Part shown: piece by piece, positions 1-9,877 of the stretch
Position numbering within the stretch: position 1 is the first letter of the stretch
Layout: every line of letters starts with the position of its first letter
DNA from: Mycobacterium lentiflavum
Lineage (GTDB): Bacteria; Actinomycetota; Actinomycetes; Mycobacteriales; Mycobacteriaceae
DNA: 64,000 bases
NCBI RefSeq assembly: GCF_022374895.2
Contig: NZ_CP092423.2
Coordinates: forward strand, 1,178,001-1,242,000
Reading direction: 5' to 3'
Program-made: the position numbers and the translations under genes
The notes under the pieces: generated by a model
Database searches by the model: none
Seen by the model: only the letters and a program-made list of their open reading frames with translations
Told to the model about the DNA's origin: nothing

Positions 1-1364
1 TCAACAACGGATTGGTCGATCTGTACGACAAGATCGAGTCGCTGCCGGCGTCGCAGCACGACGAGATCATCCGTGACCTGCATGCCTGCCACGAGCACCG
101 TCCCGAACTGGCCATGGTCGATTCGGCCAAGGGCATCAGCAACTTTCACTCGCCCAGCGACGTGATCGTGGATGCGTCGATGCCGGCGATGATCCGCGCC
201 GGCGGCAAGATGTACGGCGCCGACGGACGGCAGAAGGACACCAAGGCCGTCAACCCCGAGTCGACCTTTGCCCGGATCTATCAGGAGATCATCAACTTCT
301 GCAAGACGCACGGCGCCTTCGACCCGACCACGATGGGCACCGTCCCCAACGTCGGGCTGATGGCCCAGCAGGCCGAAGAGTATGGCTCCCATGACAAGAC
401 GTTCGAGATCCCCGAGGACGGTGTCGCCAACATCGTCGACCTCGACACCGGCGAAGTCCTGCTGACCCAGAACGTGGAAGAAGGCGACATCTGGCGGATG
501 CCCATCGTCCGGGACGAACCGATCCGCGACTGGGTCAAGCTGGCCGTCACGCGGGCGCGTAACTCGGGCATGCCGGTGGTGTTCTGGCTGGACCAGGAGC
601 GGCCGCACGAAAGCGAGCTGCGCAAGAAGGTCAACACCTATCTGGCCGACCACGACACCGAGGGCCTCGACATCCAGATCATGTCGCAGGAACGGGCCAT
701 GCGGCACACCATCGAGCGTGCCATGCGCGGGCAGGACACCATCGCCGCGACCGGAAACATCTTGCGCGACTACCTCACTGACCTGTTCCCGATCCTGGAG
801 CTGGGCACCAGCGCCAAGATGCTGTCCATTGTGCCGTTGATGGCCGGCGGCGGCATGTACGAAACCGGAGCCGGTGGTTCGGCGCCAAAGCACGTACACC
901 AGCTGGTCGAGGAGAACCATCTGCGCTGGGACTCCCTTGGCGAATACCTGGCTCTCGGAGCGTGTTTCGAAGACATCGGGATCAAGACCGACAACGCGCG
1001 CGCCAAGATTCTGGCCAAGACGCTGGACGCCGCCATCGGCAAGTTGTTGGACAACAACAAGAGTCCGTCCCGCAAGACCGGCGAACTCGACAACCGGGGC
1101 AGCCAGTTCTATCTGGCCCTGTACTGGGCCGGCGAACTTGCCGCGCAAACCGACGATGAAGAGCTGCGCAAACACTTTGCCTCGCTGGCCGATTCGTTAA
1201 GCAAGAACGAGGAATCCATCGTGGGCGAAATGGCCGAGGTACAAGGCGAACCGGTCGACATCGGCGGTTACTACCAGCCGGACAACGAGAAGACTACTGC
1301 CGTGATGCGGCCGAGCAAGAAGTTCAATGGATTGCTAGCGACTTCGCAGGGCTCCCAAGGCTAG
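1..1364 (+). CDS. icd2: NADP-dependent isocitrate dehydrogenase, monomeric type (C-terminal part)
   Basis: Converts isocitrate to 2-oxoglutarate and CO2 with NADP in the cytosolic TCA cycle. The reading frame is open from base 3 to the stop, so the 5' part lies outside the window; about 454 residues of an enzyme usually near 745 are present. Recognised by overall similarity to the monomeric IDH family, for example [20 protein letters not shown], the [20 protein letters not shown] region and [20 protein letters not shown]. It ends 26 bp before the unrelated dimeric-type icd1, so both isocitrate dehydrogenases probably share a transcript. In H37Rv, as I remember it, icd2 (Rv0066c) is far from icd1. 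Confidence 0.93.
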   Translation, partial: NNGLVDLYDKIESLPASQHDEIIRDLHACHEHRPELAMVDSAKGISNFHSPSDVIVDASMPAMIRAGGKMYGADGRQKDTKAVNPESTFARIYQEIINFCKTHGAFDPTTMGTVPNVGLMAQQAEEYGSHDKTFEIPEDGVANIVDLDTGEVLLTQNVEEGDIWRMPIVRDEPIRDWVKLAVTRARNSGMPVVFWLDQERPHESELRKKVNTYLADHDTEGLDIQIMSQERAMRHTIERAMRGQDTIAATGNILRDYLTDLFPILELGTSAKMLSIVPLMAGGGMYETGAGGSAPKHVHQLVEENHLRWDSLGEYLALGACFEDIGIKTDNARAKILAKTLDAAIGKLLDNNKSPSRKTGELDNRGSQFYLALYWAGELAAQTDDEELRKHFASLADSLSKNEESIVGEMAEVQGEPVDIGGYYQPDNEKTTAVMRPSKKFNGLLATSQGSQG

Positions 1365-1390
1365 CGAGCCGCAAGGAGGGTCGGGCGACG

Positions 1391-2620
1391 ATGCCTAACG
1401 CACCCAAGATCAAAGTCAAGGGCACCGTAGTCGAGCTCGACGGTGACGAGATGACCCGCGTCATCTGGAAGATGATCAAGGAAATGCTGATCTTTCCGCA
1501 CCTCGACATCAACGTGGACTACTACGACCTGGGCATCGAACACCGAGACCGCACCGACGACCAGGTGACGATCGATGCGGCGTATGCCATCAAGAAGCAT
1601 GGTGTGGGTGTCAAGTGCGCCACGATAACTCCCGACGAGGCGCGCGTCACCGAGTTCAACCTCAAAAAGATGTGGCTTTCGCCGAACGGGACGATTCGAA
1701 ACATACTGGGCGGCACCATCTTCCGTGAGCCGATCGTGATCTCGAACGTGCCTCGCCTGGTGCCGGGCTGGACCAAGCCGATTGTCATCGGCCGTCACGC
1801 ATTCGGCGACCAGTACCGGTCGACAAACTTCAAGGTCGACCAACCCGGCACTGTCGCAATCACATTCACGCCCGCCGACGGCGGCGACCCGGTCGTGCAC
1901 GAGATGGTGGACATCCCCGAGAACGGTGGCGTCGTGATGGGGATGTACAACTTCCGCGACTCCATCCGCGACTTCGCCCGGGCGTCATTCGCGTACGGGC
2001 TCAACGCCAAATGGCCGGTATACCTGTCGACGAAGAACACCATCCTCAAGGCCTACGACGGCATGTTCAAAGACGAGTTTCAGCGCATCTACGACGAGGA
2101 GTTCAAGGCGCAGTTCGAAGCCGAGGGGCTGACCTACGAGCACCGGCTGATCGACGACATGGTGGCCGCCTGCCTGAAGTGGGACGGCGGCTACGTCTGG
2201 GCCTGCAAGAACTACGACGGTGACGTCCAGTCCGACACCGTCGCGCAGGGTTACGGCTCGCTGGGGCTGATGACCTCGGTGCTGATGACGGCCGACGGCA
2301 AAACGGTCGAGGCCGAGGCCGCTCACGGCACTGTCACCCGGCACTACCGGCAGTATCAGGCGGGCAAGCCGACGTCGACCAACCCGATCGCCTCGATCTT
2401 CGCCTGGACGCGCGGACTGCAGCACCGCGGCAAGCTGGACGACACGCCTGCCGTCATCGACTTCGCCAAGACGCTGGAATCCGTCGTCATCGCCACCGTG
2501 GAGAGCGGCAAGATGACCAAGGACCTCGCGATCCTGATCGGACCCGACCAGAAGTGGCAGCAGAGCGAGGAGTTCCTCGCCTCGATCGCCGAGAACCTGC
2601 AGAAGGCTTTAGCCCGATAG
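1391..2620 (+). CDS. icd1: NADP-dependent isocitrate dehydrogenase, dimeric type
   Basis: A 409-residue isocitrate dehydrogenase of the eukaryote-like homodimeric class, Rv3339c type, which oxidises and decarboxylates isocitrate with NADP in the TCA cycle. The start is set by AAGGAGGG at 1373-1380, ten bases before the ATG. Family features include the N-terminal [15 protein letters not shown] segment, the substrate-loop region [20 protein letters not shown], the catalytic/metal stretch around [20 protein letters not shown] and the NADP-binding [20 protein letters not shown]. The length is normal. It lies directly downstream of icd2, so two non-homologous enzymes for the same reaction appear co-transcribed. 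Confidence 0.95.
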   Translation: MPNAPKIKVKGTVVELDGDEMTRVIWKMIKEMLIFPHLDINVDYYDLGIEHRDRTDDQVTIDAAYAIKKHGVGVKCATITPDEARVTEFNLKKMWLSPNGTIRNILGGTIFREPIVISNVPRLVPGWTKPIVIGRHAFGDQYRSTNFKVDQPGTVAITFTPADGGDPVVHEMVDIPENGGVVMGMYNFRDSIRDFARASFAYGLNAKWPVYLSTKNTILKAYDGMFKDEFQRIYDEEFKAQFEAEGLTYEHRLIDDMVAACLKWDGGYVWACKNYDGDVQSDTVAQGYGSLGLMTSVLMTADGKTVEAEAAHGTVTRHYRQYQAGKPTSTNPIASIFAWTRGLQHRGKLDDTPAVIDFAKTLESVVIATVESGKMTKDLAILIGPDQKWQQSEEFLASIAENLQKALAR

Positions 2621-2646
2621 GGAGCCGGATAGGCAGCCGGATAGGC
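2611..2646 (+). repeat. Three 12-bp tandem units at the icd1 3' end
   Basis: Three consecutive 12-bp units, AGCCCGATAGGG, AGCCGGATAGGC and AGCCGGATAGGC. The first unit holds the last codons and stop of icd1. It could vary in copy number between strains without touching the coding sequence beyond the stop. No function is implied. Confidence 0.8.
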
Positions 2647-2655
2647 GCGGCCTGA

Positions 2656-3501
2656 CTAGCCGGTGGATTGCTGCGTGCGCGAGTCCGCCCGGCAGCACTC
2701 GTCAAGGAATCCGGTGATTACCTGGGTGACGCGTTCGGGCGCCTCGAACATCGGGACATGCCCGACCCCGTCGAGCTTGGTGACCTGGTGACTGTCCTTG
2801 GGCAGGTGGTTGGTGAAGTGCCGGCTGAACCTGGGTGCGGGCAGGATCCGGTCCTTTTCGCAGACCACCAGGTGGGCCGGAACGGCGTTCTGGGCGACCT
2901 CCCGCAGGCCGTGCAGCAGCGTCGCCTTGACCAGCAGCTGGAAGTAGGCGGGGCAGTGCCTGACATCGTCGATAATGGCGGACAGCTGGCGCTCGCTGAC
3001 GGCGTCCGGTGTGGCGCTGATCGCGTAGGTGGCCAACTGCCGGCTGAACGGCAGGTGCAGCACCCGCGGCCCGAACGCCCAGGCGGCCACCAGCAGCGGG
3101 ATGCCGAGGATGAACTTGGCGATGACCTCGAACTTCGCCGGAGTCCAGCGCGTCCATCCGCCGGCCGGGGCGATGCCGGTGACGCTGCGCGCGCGCCCGC
3201 GCCGCTCGAGTTCGAACGCGACCCAGCCGCCCAGTGAATTGCCCACGATGTGCGCGGTTTCCCAGCCCAGTTCGTCCATTTGCTGCTCGACGTGGTCGGC
3301 GAGCACCGCCGAGCTGAGAAACCAGGTCCCGGCCGACGGTCCACCGTTGTGACCGGCCATGGTCGGGGCGAATACCTCGTAGCGGCCAGTGTCTGCCAGC
3401 TGCTGCGCGACGTCCTCCCAGACCGTCTGGGAGAGCAGGAAGGGATGCAGCAGCAGGACCGGCTCCCCAGAACCCAGGTGGATCGGATCGCGAGTCGTCA
3501 T
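2656..3501 (-). CDS. Alpha/beta hydrolase
   Basis: A 281-residue alpha/beta-hydrolase-fold protein of unknown substrate. It shows the oxyanion-side motif near LLLHPFLLSQTVWEDVAQQL, the nucleophile elbow GNSLGG (Ser in GxSxGG), a hydrophobic cap region AKFILGIPLLVAAWAFGP, the acid region VVCEKDRILPAPRF and a late His in DGVGHVPMFEAPE. An upstream in-frame ATG exists at 3594 but would overlap trpS; the ATG at 3501 (MTTRDPIHLG) matches the fold start. The gene is divergent from trpS across an 82-bp gap. In H37Rv I remember this region as two shorter entries, Rv3337 and Rv3338; here it is one intact frame. Confidence 0.88.
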   Translation of the reverse strand: MTTRDPIHLGSGEPVLLLHPFLLSQTVWEDVAQQLADTGRYEVFAPTMAGHNGGPSAGTWFLSSAVLADHVEQQMDELGWETAHIVGNSLGGWVAFELERRGRARSVTGIAPAGGWTRWTPAKFEVIAKFILGIPLLVAAWAFGPRVLHLPFSRQLATYAISATPDAVSERQLSAIIDDVRHCPAYFQLLVKATLLHGLREVAQNAVPAHLVVCEKDRILPAPRFSRHFTNHLPKDSHQVTKLDGVGHVPMFEAPERVTQVITGFLDECCRADSRTQQSTG

Positions 3502-3516
3502 ATAGCCGACATTAAA

Positions 3517-3537
3517 TGCGGTACCGCCGGTACCGCA
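3517..3537. promoter_or_regulatory. Perfect 10-bp-arm palindrome between the hydrolase gene and trpS
   Basis: The arms TGCGGTACCG (3517-3526) and CGGTACCGCA (3528-3537) are exact inverted repeats separated by one C. It lies 16-36 bp upstream of the hydrolase start and 47 bp upstream of the trpS start, where a repressor or dimeric regulator would act on either gene. The regulator is not identifiable from the window. Confidence 0.55.
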
Positions 3538-3568
3538 AGCGAGGGCGCCGCGGGGAAAGCCCGCGTGA

Positions 3569-4615
<1,047 letters not shown>

Positions 4616-4625
4616 TGCGCTCACC

Positions 4626-5654
4626 ATGGACGAGCCGGCCAAGCCTGGAATCCTTGACCGGTTGCGGGCCCGATTCGGATGGCTCGACCATGTGCTGCGC
4701 GCCTACAAACATTTCGACCAGCGCAACGGCGGCTTCTTGGCGGCCGGGCTCACCTACTACACGATCTTCGCGCTATTCCCTTTGCTGATGGTCAGTTTCG
4801 CGGTCGTCGGTTTCATGCTGGCCCGAGATCCAACGCTGCTCGCCAGCATCGATGGACACATCCGCGACGCGGTCTCGGGCGCACTCGGACAGCAGCTGGT
4901 GGACTTGATGAATTCGGCGATCAACGCGCGCGCATCGGTCGGTGTGATCGGTTTGGCCACCGCCGCGTGGGCCGGTCTGGGCTGGATGTCGCACACGCGC
5001 GCGGCCGTGACCGAGATGTGGTGGGACGAACCGATCCAGTCGCCGGGCTTTCTGCGCGACAAGCTGTCCGATCTGGTCGCGATGGTGTGGACGTTCGTGG
5101 TCATCCTCGCGACCGTAGCGCTCACCGCACTAGGGCACGCGGCGCCGATGCGAGCGGTATTGAAATGGCTTGGCGTACCAAATTTCTCGATATTCGGCGA
5201 GATCTTCCAGGGCCTCTCGATACTGGTGTCGCTGCTGGTGTCGTGGATGCTGTTCACCTGGATGATCGGCCGGCTGCCGCGACACAAGGTCAGCTTGCCC
5301 GACTCGGCGCGCGCCGGCCTACTCGCGGCGATTGGCTTCGAGCTGTTCAAACTGGTGGCCTCGATCTACTTGAGCGTCGTGCTACGCAGCCCGGCGGGTG
5401 CGACGTTCGGGCCGGTGCTCGGCTTGATGGTGTTCTCCTACATCACCGGGTATCTCGTGCTCTTCGCCACGGCCTGGGCGGCCACTCGCTCGAGCGACCC
5501 GCGCAGCAAGTACGCTCCGCCGCCGGCGCCCGCGATCATCGCCCCGCGTGTCCTGCTCGACGAGGGGATCAGCATCCGGCAGACGCTGACCGCGATAGCG
5601 TTGGGAGCCGTTGGTGCGCTCACCTTTTCCCGGCTGACTCGCTGGCTGCGTTAA
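4626..5654 (+). CDS. YihY/BrkB-family inner membrane protein
   Basis: Integral membrane protein of 342 residues, orthologue of Rv3335c. The N-terminal motif FLAAGLTYYTIFALFPLLMV is diagnostic of the YihY/virulence-factor-BrkB family. About six membrane segments are visible, including VWTFVVILATVALTAL and GLSILVSLLVSWMLFTWMI, and the C-terminal FSYITGYLVLFATAWAA region is present. The molecular role of the family is not settled. The start at 4626 follows GGAGG at 4609-4613; a longer frame from 4542 would sit inside trpS. The gene converges with nagA with a 4-bp stop overlap. Confidence 0.9.
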   Translation: MDEPAKPGILDRLRARFGWLDHVLRAYKHFDQRNGGFLAAGLTYYTIFALFPLLMVSFAVVGFMLARDPTLLASIDGHIRDAVSGALGQQLVDLMNSAINARASVGVIGLATAAWAGLGWMSHTRAAVTEMWWDEPIQSPGFLRDKLSDLVAMVWTFVVILATVALTALGHAAPMRAVLKWLGVPNFSIFGEIFQGLSILVSLLVSWMLFTWMIGRLPRHKVSLPDSARAGLLAAIGFELFKLVASIYLSVVLRSPAGATFGPVLGLMVFSYITGYLVLFATAWAATRSSDPRSKYAPPPAPAIIAPRVLLDEGISIRQTLTAIALGAVGALTFSRLTRWLR

Positions 5655-6778
5655 CGCCAGACGCCCCGCGCCATGACGGCCGTGACGCGCAGTTGGCGAT
5701 CCAGCGCCACAAGATCGGCGTCGAAGCCGACCTGCAGCGCCCCCACCCGCTCGAGCCCGAGCGCTCGTGCCGGTGTGGCAGAGGTCATCTGCGCCGCGGC
5801 GACCAGTGCGGCATCGGCGTCCGGGCCGAGCCGCGAAACCGTGCGGAACAGCCGGTCCATCGTCGCGGTGCTGCCGGCGATCGTCGACGTTGCGTGCACC
5901 CGGGCCACGCCCGACTCCACGTCGATGCGCACCGCGCCGAGCTGGTAAGCGCCGTCGTCACATCCGGCGGCGGCGATGGCGTCGGTGATGACGGCGACCC
6001 GGTCGGGCCCGGCCGCCCGGACGACCGCGTGCACCGCGGCAGGGTGTACGTGCACGCCGTCGGGGATCAGCTCGACGATCACATCGGGATGTTCCAGCAG
6101 CGCGAGTGCCGGCCCGGGCGCCCGGTGGTGCAGTGGCGGCATCGCGTTGAACAGATGCGTGCCGACCGTGGCGCCCAGGGCGATCGCCTGCCGGGTGCGC
6201 TCATACGTGGCATCGGTATGCCCCACGGCGACAACAACACCCGCGTCCACGAAGCGCCGAATCGCCTCGCTGCTTCCGGACCGCTCTGGTGCCAGCGTGA
6301 CCATCCGGATGGTGCCCGCACCGGCGGCCAGGACGTCGTCGATCTCGGCGGACTCGGGATCGCGCAGCTGGGCCGGATCGTGGGCTCCGCATCGTGCCGT
6401 CGACAGCCACGGCCCCTCCAAGTGGATGCCCGCGACGACGCCGGATCGGGTGGCCTCGGCCAGCGCACGCACCGCCGCGATCAGCTTGTCGGGCGAGGTG
6501 CTGACCAGGCTGGCCAGTGTCGTGGTGGTGCCGTGGCGCTGGTGGAACTGCGCGGCTTGGGCGACATGCTCGGCGTCGAGGTAAGAGGCCCCGCCACCGC
6601 CGTGCACGTGCATGTCGATAAACCCAGGCACCACAAGACAATCCGGCAAAACCCGGTCGGGCTGCCCGGGCGGCGCACCGGCCCCGCAGGACAGAATCTG
6701 GGCACCGGCGATCTGTAGCCATCCCGGCCGGCAGACCTGGCCGTCGAGGATGACGGCGCCCGCGCCGATCAGGGGCAC
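5651..6778 (-). CDS. nagA: N-acetylglucosamine-6-phosphate deacetylase
   Basis: Removes acetate from N-acetylglucosamine-6-phosphate, feeding amino-sugar recycling and cell-wall precursor supply. It is a 375-residue amidohydrolase-fold enzyme. The metal motif HVHGGGG, the HLEGPWLS segment, GHTDAT, THLFNAMPP, DGVHVHP and the catalytic ITDAIAAAG are all present in order. It starts with GTG at 6778 and overlaps the end of sugI by 10 bp, so the two are translationally linked in one operon. Confidence 0.95.
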   Translation of the reverse strand: MPLIGAGAVILDGQVCRPGWLQIAGAQILSCGAGAPPGQPDRVLPDCLVVPGFIDMHVHGGGGASYLDAEHVAQAAQFHQRHGTTTTLASLVSTSPDKLIAAVRALAEATRSGVVAGIHLEGPWLSTARCGAHDPAQLRDPESAEIDDVLAAGAGTIRMVTLAPERSGSSEAIRRFVDAGVVVAVGHTDATYERTRQAIALGATVGTHLFNAMPPLHHRAPGPALALLEHPDVIVELIPDGVHVHPAAVHAVVRAAGPDRVAVITDAIAAAGCDDGAYQLGAVRIDVESGVARVHATSTIAGSTATMDRLFRTVSRLGPDADAALVAAAQMTSATPARALGLERVGALQVGFDADLVALDRQLRVTAVMARGVWR

Positions 6779-8106
6779 GGTTCGTCCCAGCGGCCGCCGT
6801 TCTCCCAGAAGCGCCGAATCTCCTCGAGTTGTCGCCCCTTGGTCTCCGGTGCGAACTTGTAGACGAACCCGAACGCGATCACGGCCAGCACCCCGAATGC
6901 CGCGAAAGTGCCTGCGCCGCCCAAGGAATGCAACATGGTCAGGAAAACCGCCGCGACGATCGCGTTGGCGATCAGGTTGGAGGTCAGCATGGTGCTCGAC
7001 CCGATCGACCGCAACCGGGTGGGAAAACTCTCGCTGGCGTATACCCAGCCCAGCGAGCCGAAACCCAGCGTGTAGCCGATGATGAACAGCAGAATGCCGG
7101 CAAACCCGAGCGCCGCGCCGCCGAAGCCCCGGGCGAACACGACCGTCAGCACGATGTCCGCCGCGACCATCATGGCGATGCCGCTCAACAGGATTGGTCG
7201 CCTGCCCACGCGGTCCACGAGCGTCAACGCGGCGCCCACCGCAGCCAAACCGGCGACCTGCACCAGTGCCGGCAGGCCCAGCAGAGCGAAATTGCCGGTG
7301 AATCCCATGGCTTCGAATATTCGGGGGCTGTAGTAGATAATCGCGTTGATGCCGGTGATCTGGAGCAGGAAGCCGAGCACGATGACGAACACCGTGGCCC
7401 GTAGATACGGCGGTCGCAGCATCTCGGCGATGCCGCCGTTCCCTTCGCTCAACGCGCGGCCGACCTCGGCAAGCTCGTCGTCGGCGTTAGCGCTGGGCTC
7501 CACGAGCAGCAGCGCGCGCCGGGCGTCCTCGACTCGCCCTTTGAGCAGGTACCACCGGGCGGTGTCGGGCAGCCGAATCACCAACGGCAGCAACGGGATC
7601 ACCGGTACCGCGGCCAGTCCCAGCATCCAGCGCCAGCTGTGGCCGCTGGCCAAGAAATAACCGGTGAGGTACCCGACGATCAGGCCGCTGACGATCGCCA
7701 GTTGGTAGGTCGTCAGCAACGCGCCGCGCACCGCTGCCGGAGCTGATTCCGCGATGAACACCGGGACGACCACGACCATGACGCCGACGGTCGCGCCCAG
7801 CAGCAGCCGTGCCGCCAGCAGCATCGGAAACGACGTCGAAAACGCACCCAGCAGTGCGAACGTTGCGTAGGCGACCAGGATCAGCACGATCGATTTCTTG
7901 CGGCCGATCGCGTTGGCGAGCACGCCGGCTCCGAGCGCCCCGGCGATCTGCCCGATCACCGCCATCGTCGTCAGCAGTTCTTGTTGGGATGTGGTGAGGG
8001 CGAAATCTTCGGTGACGAACAGTTGCGCGCCGGCGATGATGGACAGGTCGTATCCGTAGATGAGGCCGACGCTGGCGCCGGTGAGCCCAATGCGCCGACC
8101 TCTCAA
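6769..8106 (-). CDS. sugI: MFS sugar transporter
   Basis: Major facilitator of the sugar-porter type, orthologue of SugI (Rv3331), likely a proton-coupled importer. Twelve membrane segments are expected. The family signatures GRKKS in the first loop, R-AA-R before helix 4, LPDTARWYLLKGR in the central loop and PETKGR at the C-terminus are present. I take TTG at 8106 as start because it overlaps the stop of the upstream gene by 4 bp (TTGA) and places the first helix directly after it; the frame extends to 8169 but would overlap more. It is 445 residues from TTG. Confidence 0.88.
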   Translation of the reverse strand: MRGRRIGLTGASVGLIYGYDLSIIAGAQLFVTEDFALTTSQQELLTTMAVIGQIAGALGAGVLANAIGRKKSIVLILVAYATFALLGAFSTSFPMLLAARLLLGATVGVMVVVVPVFIAESAPAAVRGALLTTYQLAIVSGLIVGYLTGYFLASGHSWRWMLGLAAVPVIPLLPLVIRLPDTARWYLLKGRVEDARRALLLVEPSANADDELAEVGRALSEGNGGIAEMLRPPYLRATVFVIVLGFLLQITGINAIIYYSPRIFEAMGFTGNFALLGLPALVQVAGLAAVGAALTLVDRVGRRPILLSGIAMMVAADIVLTVVFARGFGGAALGFAGILLFIIGYTLGFGSLGWVYASESFPTRLRSIGSSTMLTSNLIANAIVAAVFLTMLHSLGGAGTFAAFGVLAVIAFGFVYKFAPETKGRQLEEIRRFWENGGRWDEPCP

Positions 8107-8432
8107 GTGATCGGCGACCGATCGCGCAGCAACTCGATGACACGGTCTGGGTCGTCGGGCGTGATGCACGGGTGAACCCGGGCGCCGATGTCGAGAATCA
8201 GCAGCTTCTTTTTCCGCGGCCGGCGGATGTCCAGCGGGAACCAGTAGCGCGGATCCGTTGCTCCCCAGATCCTGCCTCCACCGGATGCGAAGGTCATCTC
8301 TTCGGTCTTGATGTTGCGGATCTCGCTGTAGGGGATCCGCTTGGCCCCGGCCAACGGAAAGTAGTAGCGCCGGATGGTAATTCCGTCGTCGTCGAGCCGT
8401 AGGCCGGAATCCTCGTACAAGGCTTCACTCAT
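8103..8432 (-). CDS. Hypothetical protein, PH-like fold suspected
   Basis: A soluble 109-residue protein with no catalytic motif I recognise. The pattern of a conserved acidic start, then RRYYFPLAGAKRIPYSEIRN and PLDIRRPRKKKLLILDIG, resembles small bacterial PH-like beta-barrel proteins; that is an inference. The start ATG at 8432 (MSEALYED) is preferred over a further ATG at 8468. It is the first gene of the unit reading into sugI and nagA, with a 4-bp overlap to sugI. Confidence 0.75.
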   Translation of the reverse strand: MSEALYEDSGLRLDDDGITIRRYYFPLAGAKRIPYSEIRNIKTEEMTFASGGGRIWGATDPRYWFPLDIRRPRKKKLLILDIGARVHPCITPDDPDRVIELLRDRSPIT

Positions 8433-8581
8433 CCGCACGACGGTGCCACAGCAAACATTGGCGGTCAACGCTGGCGCGGACCGAGCCTGCGTTGTCCACC
8501 GATCGGGGGACGCACAATTCCACCCACGGCACCCGATCGGAGGATGTTATTGATTCTTGACCAACCTTAGATTCTGTTGTT

Positions 8582-9877
8582 ATGCCCGTCGCACTGGTTC
8601 CCGCCCCCGAGGCACAGCCGCGCGTGTTCGGGCGGCTGCTTTCCCAGGGCACCTGCTACACCGCGGGTATGCAACTCAGCAATGGCACCGTGATCCTGCC
8701 GTTGATCTGCGCACACCAGGGTCTGACCTGGGTGGCAGCGCTGCTGTTTCCGGCCTTCTGCTTCGGCGACATCGTCGGAAACTCGGTGTCGCCACTGGTG
8801 CTGCAGCGAGTGGGCCGGATGCGGCACCGGCTGCTGGCCGTGATCGCGGCCAGCGTGGCCGCGCTGACCCTGTGCGACGCGCTGATTCCCTGGCAGGGCG
8901 CCACCACCGCGGTGGTCTTTCTGCTGACCTGCGCGATCGCGGGAGTTCTGCTCGGGGTCGCCGGCGTCGCCTACCCCGACATGGTCTCCAGCAAGCTGTC
9001 CGGTGCGCGGCGCGGCGAGCTGTTCCTGTTCCAGAGCGCGATCGGGTCGGTGCTGGCCACCGTCGTCACGCTGTTCGTCGTGCCGCTGCTGGCCCACGGC
9101 AACGAGATGGCCTATCGCCGCGATCTGTTGTGGTTGGGAGCGGTCGGGCTGGCCGGTTCGGCCATCGCGGCGCTCTTCGTCGGCCCGGTGGGGTCGATCT
9201 CCGCCACCACCCGGATGTCGATGCGGGACACCTACCGGGAGGGCTTCGCGGTCGCCCGGTCTCAGCCGTGGTTTGGCCGGTACCTGGTCGCTTGCCTGTT
9301 GTTCGGCCCGGTCACCCTGGGCACCACCTTCTACGCCCTGCGTACCGCCCACCACAGCCGCAGCCTGCATGTGCTGGTGATCCTGTCCAGCATCGGACTG
9401 GTTTTCGGGTCGCCGCTGTGGCGCAAGGTTTACCGCTTCTTCGGAGTGCGCGGCATGATGCTGGGCAGTGCGCTGCTCAGCGTCGCCGCCGCCGCCCTGA
9501 CCCTGGTGGCCGAAGTCTGCGGCCAATGGACCCACATCTGGGCGTACGGCACGGTGTTCTTGCTGGCGACGGTGGCCGCGCAGGCTGTCTTCGCCGCGGC
9601 GATCTCGTGGCTCAGCGTGGTCGCCGAGGAGTCGCACCGCGGGACACTGATCGCGTTCAGCTCGACGCTGGTTGCCGTCGAAACCATGGCATTGGCAGCG
9701 GTGCTCGGGAACATCGCGCAGAATCACTCCACCGTTTGGCCCGATGTCGTGGTGCTGGTCCTGGCCATCGGCGCCGCGCTGGCTTCGCTGGGCGCTCCGC
9801 CGTCGGAAACACGGCGGGCGGTCACCGCGATCCGCGTCCCCAACGTGGCACCCGCGCCGATGCTGCAGGCCGCCTAA
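8582..9877 (+). CDS. MFS-type transporter, substrate unknown
   Basis: A 431-residue protein with about twelve hydrophobic helices, such as [39 protein letters not shown] and [18 protein letters not shown], and short polar loops. It has the shape of a major facilitator but no clear GRR/K loop motif, so assignment is by topology. It is the only plus-strand gene here, divergent from the sugI unit across 149 bp and convergent with the mmpL gene (4-bp stop overlap). I do not recall an H37Rv counterpart at this site. Confidence 0.8.
   Translation: MPVALVPAPEAQPRVFGRLLSQGTCYTAGMQLSNGTVILPLICAHQGLTWVAALLFPAFCFGDIVGNSVSPLVLQRVGRMRHRLLAVIAASVAALTLCDALIPWQGATTAVVFLLTCAIAGVLLGVAGVAYPDMVSSKLSGARRGELFLFQSAIGSVLATVVTLFVVPLLAHGNEMAYRRDLLWLGAVGLAGSAIAALFVGPVGSISATTRMSMRDTYREGFAVARSQPWFGRYLVACLLFGPVTLGTTFYALRTAHHSRSLHVLVILSSIGLVFGSPLWRKVYRFFGVRGMMLGSALLSVAAAALTLVAEVCGQWTHIWAYGTVFLLATVAAQAVFAAAISWLSVVAEESHRGTLIAFSSTLVAVETMALAAVLGNIAQNHSTVWPDVVVLVLAIGAALASLGAPPSETRRAVTAIRVPNVAPAPMLQAA

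Noticed and set aside
4679..6718. A 679-codon plus-strand frame across the YihY/BrkB gene and nagA
   Set aside because: It is Arg/Gly/Ala-rich with no family pattern and lies in a second frame of the YihY/BrkB gene and antisense to nagA, both clearly coding.
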